In this document: positions 20,089 through 21,727 of the stretch, piece by piece | Layout: the number at the start of each line of letters is the position of its first letter | Position numbering within the stretch: the stretch's first letter is position 1 | Assembly: GCA_003833135.1 (NCBI GenBank) | Contig: QZLH01000742.1 | Span: forward strand, 1 to 21,727 | Reading direction: 5' to 3' | Length of the DNA stretch: 21,727 nt | From: Oehlia diaphana | Taxonomy: Eukaryota > Glomeromycota > Glomeromycetes > Glomerales > Glomeraceae | Notes under the pieces: generated by a model | The model's database searches: none | Seen by the model: only the letters and a program-made list of their open reading frames with translations | Told to the model about the DNA's origin: nothing | Translations under genes and position numbers: made by a program

Positions 20089-21228
20089 TTTCAAATTCGC
20101 AATATTGCAAATTTTGGAGTCAAATTGCGGTTAGTAATCTGCAATTCCACAATTCTGATTGGCTGATATTTTTAAATAATAAATTATTTTTTAAACATTT
20201 TATAACGATAAATAAATAAAAATGTTTTTTAAATCAATATAATAAATTTATTTATTTATTTATTGTTTGTTTATCATTTGTCTTAAACATAGACTGATAT
20301 TTTTCTAAATTGCATAACTGTGCCTTTTCTTAGAAAAAATTCTGGACAATTTTGTCCATTTTTTAAAATAAGTCTCTCTGCTATATATATTTTCATTCAG
20401 CAACCCTATAAAAAGAAAAGTAAAAATATTAGTGACATTTCTTTTTAAAGAAAATAGCCAACAAACATCTTTTCCTTCAGTCCTCCCTTACCTCAATTTC
20501 AAAATTCTGGTCATGTCTTTAATTATTGAAACCCTGCGAAAAAAAAAAATAAATTAATTAAATTTATCAAAAAAAAAATAATGAAAATTTTCTGGTCCTC
20601 CCTTATCTCAATCCAGAAGTCTGGTCATGCTTTTCGTCTGGCAACTCTACAAAAATGATAAAAAATAAATTAGTTATTAAAAAAAATAATGAAAACCCTT
20701 TTCGGTCCTCCCTTATTTTGATTCTAAAAGTCTAGCTGTGCTTTTCGTCTGACAACATTACAAAAATGAAGAAAAAATAAATTAAAAAAAAAATAATAAA
20801 AATCCTTCCCAGTCTTTTTTTTACCTCAATTTCAAAAATCCAGCCATGCTTTTCGTCCGGCAACTCTACAAAATAAAAAAAAATAAATTTATTAAAAAAA
20901 CAACTTGCTATCTGGTTTCTCCTTATCTACATAACTCCATTTTAAAAAGTTCAGTTATAATTTTTGTCCAGAAACTTCAATAAAAAAGAAAAAGAGATCA
21001 TCAGATGATTTGTACTACGCAATTCGTCTGATAATCTGGTGGACTATAATAGGCAAATCTATAAATCCGCAAATTTGCAAATGTTCTACAATTTCATAAA
21101 GTACCGCAATTATACCACAATTGAATTGCGGTACTTTAGATTATTTGCGGAATTGCAAACAATTGCAGATTGCGGATTTGCAGATATTTAGACTTCAAAA
21201 TCTGCAATATTCTGCAATATCCCAAATC
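20089..21228. mobile_element. Non-coding inverted-repeat element of about 1.1 kb enclosing a tandem array
   Basis: AATATTGCAAATTTTGGAGTC (20101-20121) is matched in inverted form at 21191-21211 (19 of 21), with further GCAAATT/GCGGATT words in both flanks (left to about 20150, right from about 21045). Outer limits are approximate. No coding capacity. It sits directly against the end of the 18251-20081 element. Confidence 0.55.
20481..20990 (+). repeat. Tandem array of about 103-115 bp units (five copies)
   Basis: Units start at TCCTCCCTTA 20481, 20596, 20706, and degenerate TCTTTTTTTTACCTC 20813 and TTTCTCCTTATCT 20916. Each has CTCAATT/CTCAATCC, an AGTCTGGTCATGCTTTT-type block, CGTCTGGCAACTCTACAAAA, then an A-rich stretch. 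Spacings of 115, 110, 107 and 103 bp. A more decayed unit may precede (GCAACCCTATAAAAA near 20400). Non-coding. Confidence 0.8.
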
Positions 21229-21387
21229 GCAATTATTCTGCAATTGCCTATTTGCGGTGCCATCTTTATCTTAAGGATTCCTATATAAAAAATCCTTAAG
21301 TATTTCTTGAATTTTAATTTTAAAAATTTTATATAAACTTTATCTTTAAATTTATTATATTATTATTTTACAATTAATATATTTATT

Positions 21388-21645
21388 TTAAAATTGAAAT
21401 TTGTTTACAAAAAATTCATTTTCATGATCAAATCTCTTTATTATATGTATTAAACCTGCAATAGAATTAAAAGGTATTATATCATATTGATTTACTAATT
21501 TCATATGAGGACATCCATATTTTAATGGATGTCATTTTGAATAATAATCATACCAATGCACTAATACAATAGGAAAAATAGGATAATAATTAGAAAGAAA
21601 TAAAATTTCAGCTATTATTATTAATATCTAAATAATTAAAAAATA
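21388..21645 (-). pseudogene. C-terminal end of another decayed transposon protein
   Basis: The reading AEILFLSNYYPIFPIVLVHW, YDYYSK, an in-frame TGA, HPLKYGCPHMKLVNQYDIIP and FDHENEFFVNKFQF ends in TAA at 21388. The C-terminus (KYGCPHxKLVNQYD, RFDHENEFFVNK) is one I associate with Rhizophagus transposon-encoded proteins. TGA where arginine CGA is plausible fits a single C-to-T change. Beyond its stop, AAGGATTC words (21273-21300) resemble the ends of the 18251-20081 element, so this is probably a second, related element whose other end is outside the window. Upstream, a GTAAGT donor at 21700-21695 follows an open TDDGLCYGK (21727-21701), perhaps its previous exon, though phases do not join cleanly. 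Confidence 0.5.
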
Positions 21646-21727
21646 TTAAATTATTAAAATTAAAGATTATTTTTATTAAAGCAATATTAAATAAACTTAC
21701 TTTGCCATAACACAATCCATCATCAGT

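Noticed and set aside
1..21727. tRNA, rRNA or other structured RNA genes
   Set aside because: I saw no tRNA-like cloverleaf with a GTTCGA-type arm and no rRNA signature; a covariance-model scan would be needed to exclude them fully.

Overview
The window looks like nuclear DNA of an arbuscular mycorrhizal fungus (Glomeromycotina, close to Rhizophagus). It is very AT-rich and its genes are cut by short introns with GTAAGT/GTATGT-type donors and TAG/CAG acceptors. Two loci (left edge and 14.3-17.1 kb) read as the lineage-specific, repetitive protein families I associate with Rhizophagus. The organism call rests on these traits and on recognition, not on a search.

Layout, genes all on the minus strand: (1) 1-291, 5' part of a gene leaving the left edge, from a small glomeromycete Cys/His-containing family. 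(2) 292-2580, no gene; two decayed copies of a TA-flanked, pogo/Tigger-like MITE family. (3) 2582-3885, a three-exon gene for an unrecognised protein of about nine membrane segments. (4) 4177-4416, a possible lone 3' exon. (5) 5034-8624, the best-supported gene: 13 exons whose splice phases all join to give an 882-residue CLC chloride/proton exchanger with a full set of family motifs. (6) 8.7-14.2 kb, no gene: a possible CLC promoter, a pyrimidine tract, a tandem repeat of about 165-190 bp units, and, inserted in it, a 2.1 kb non-autonomous hAT-like element carrying an unusual array of hairpin repeats; then two small inverted-repeat elements. (7) 14266-17143, a multi-exon glomeromycete family gene with a nuclease-like (PD-(D/E)XK-like) C-terminal half, split into two parts by two in-frame stops 28 bp apart, with a pogo-type MITE 79 bp upstream of its start. 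(8) 17.4-21.7 kb, decayed transposon territory: an 1.8 kb inverted-repeat element with pseudogene fragments, a 1.1 kb inverted-repeat element wrapped round a 103-115 bp tandem array, and the C-terminus of another decayed transposon protein at the right edge.

The genes do not form a pathway. The housekeeping gene (CLC) sits next to a repeat-dominated accessory region. The most distinctive items are the hAT-borne hairpin array at 10989-11400, the hAT insertion with a readable 8 bp target duplication inside a satellite-like array, and the split nuclease-like family gene.
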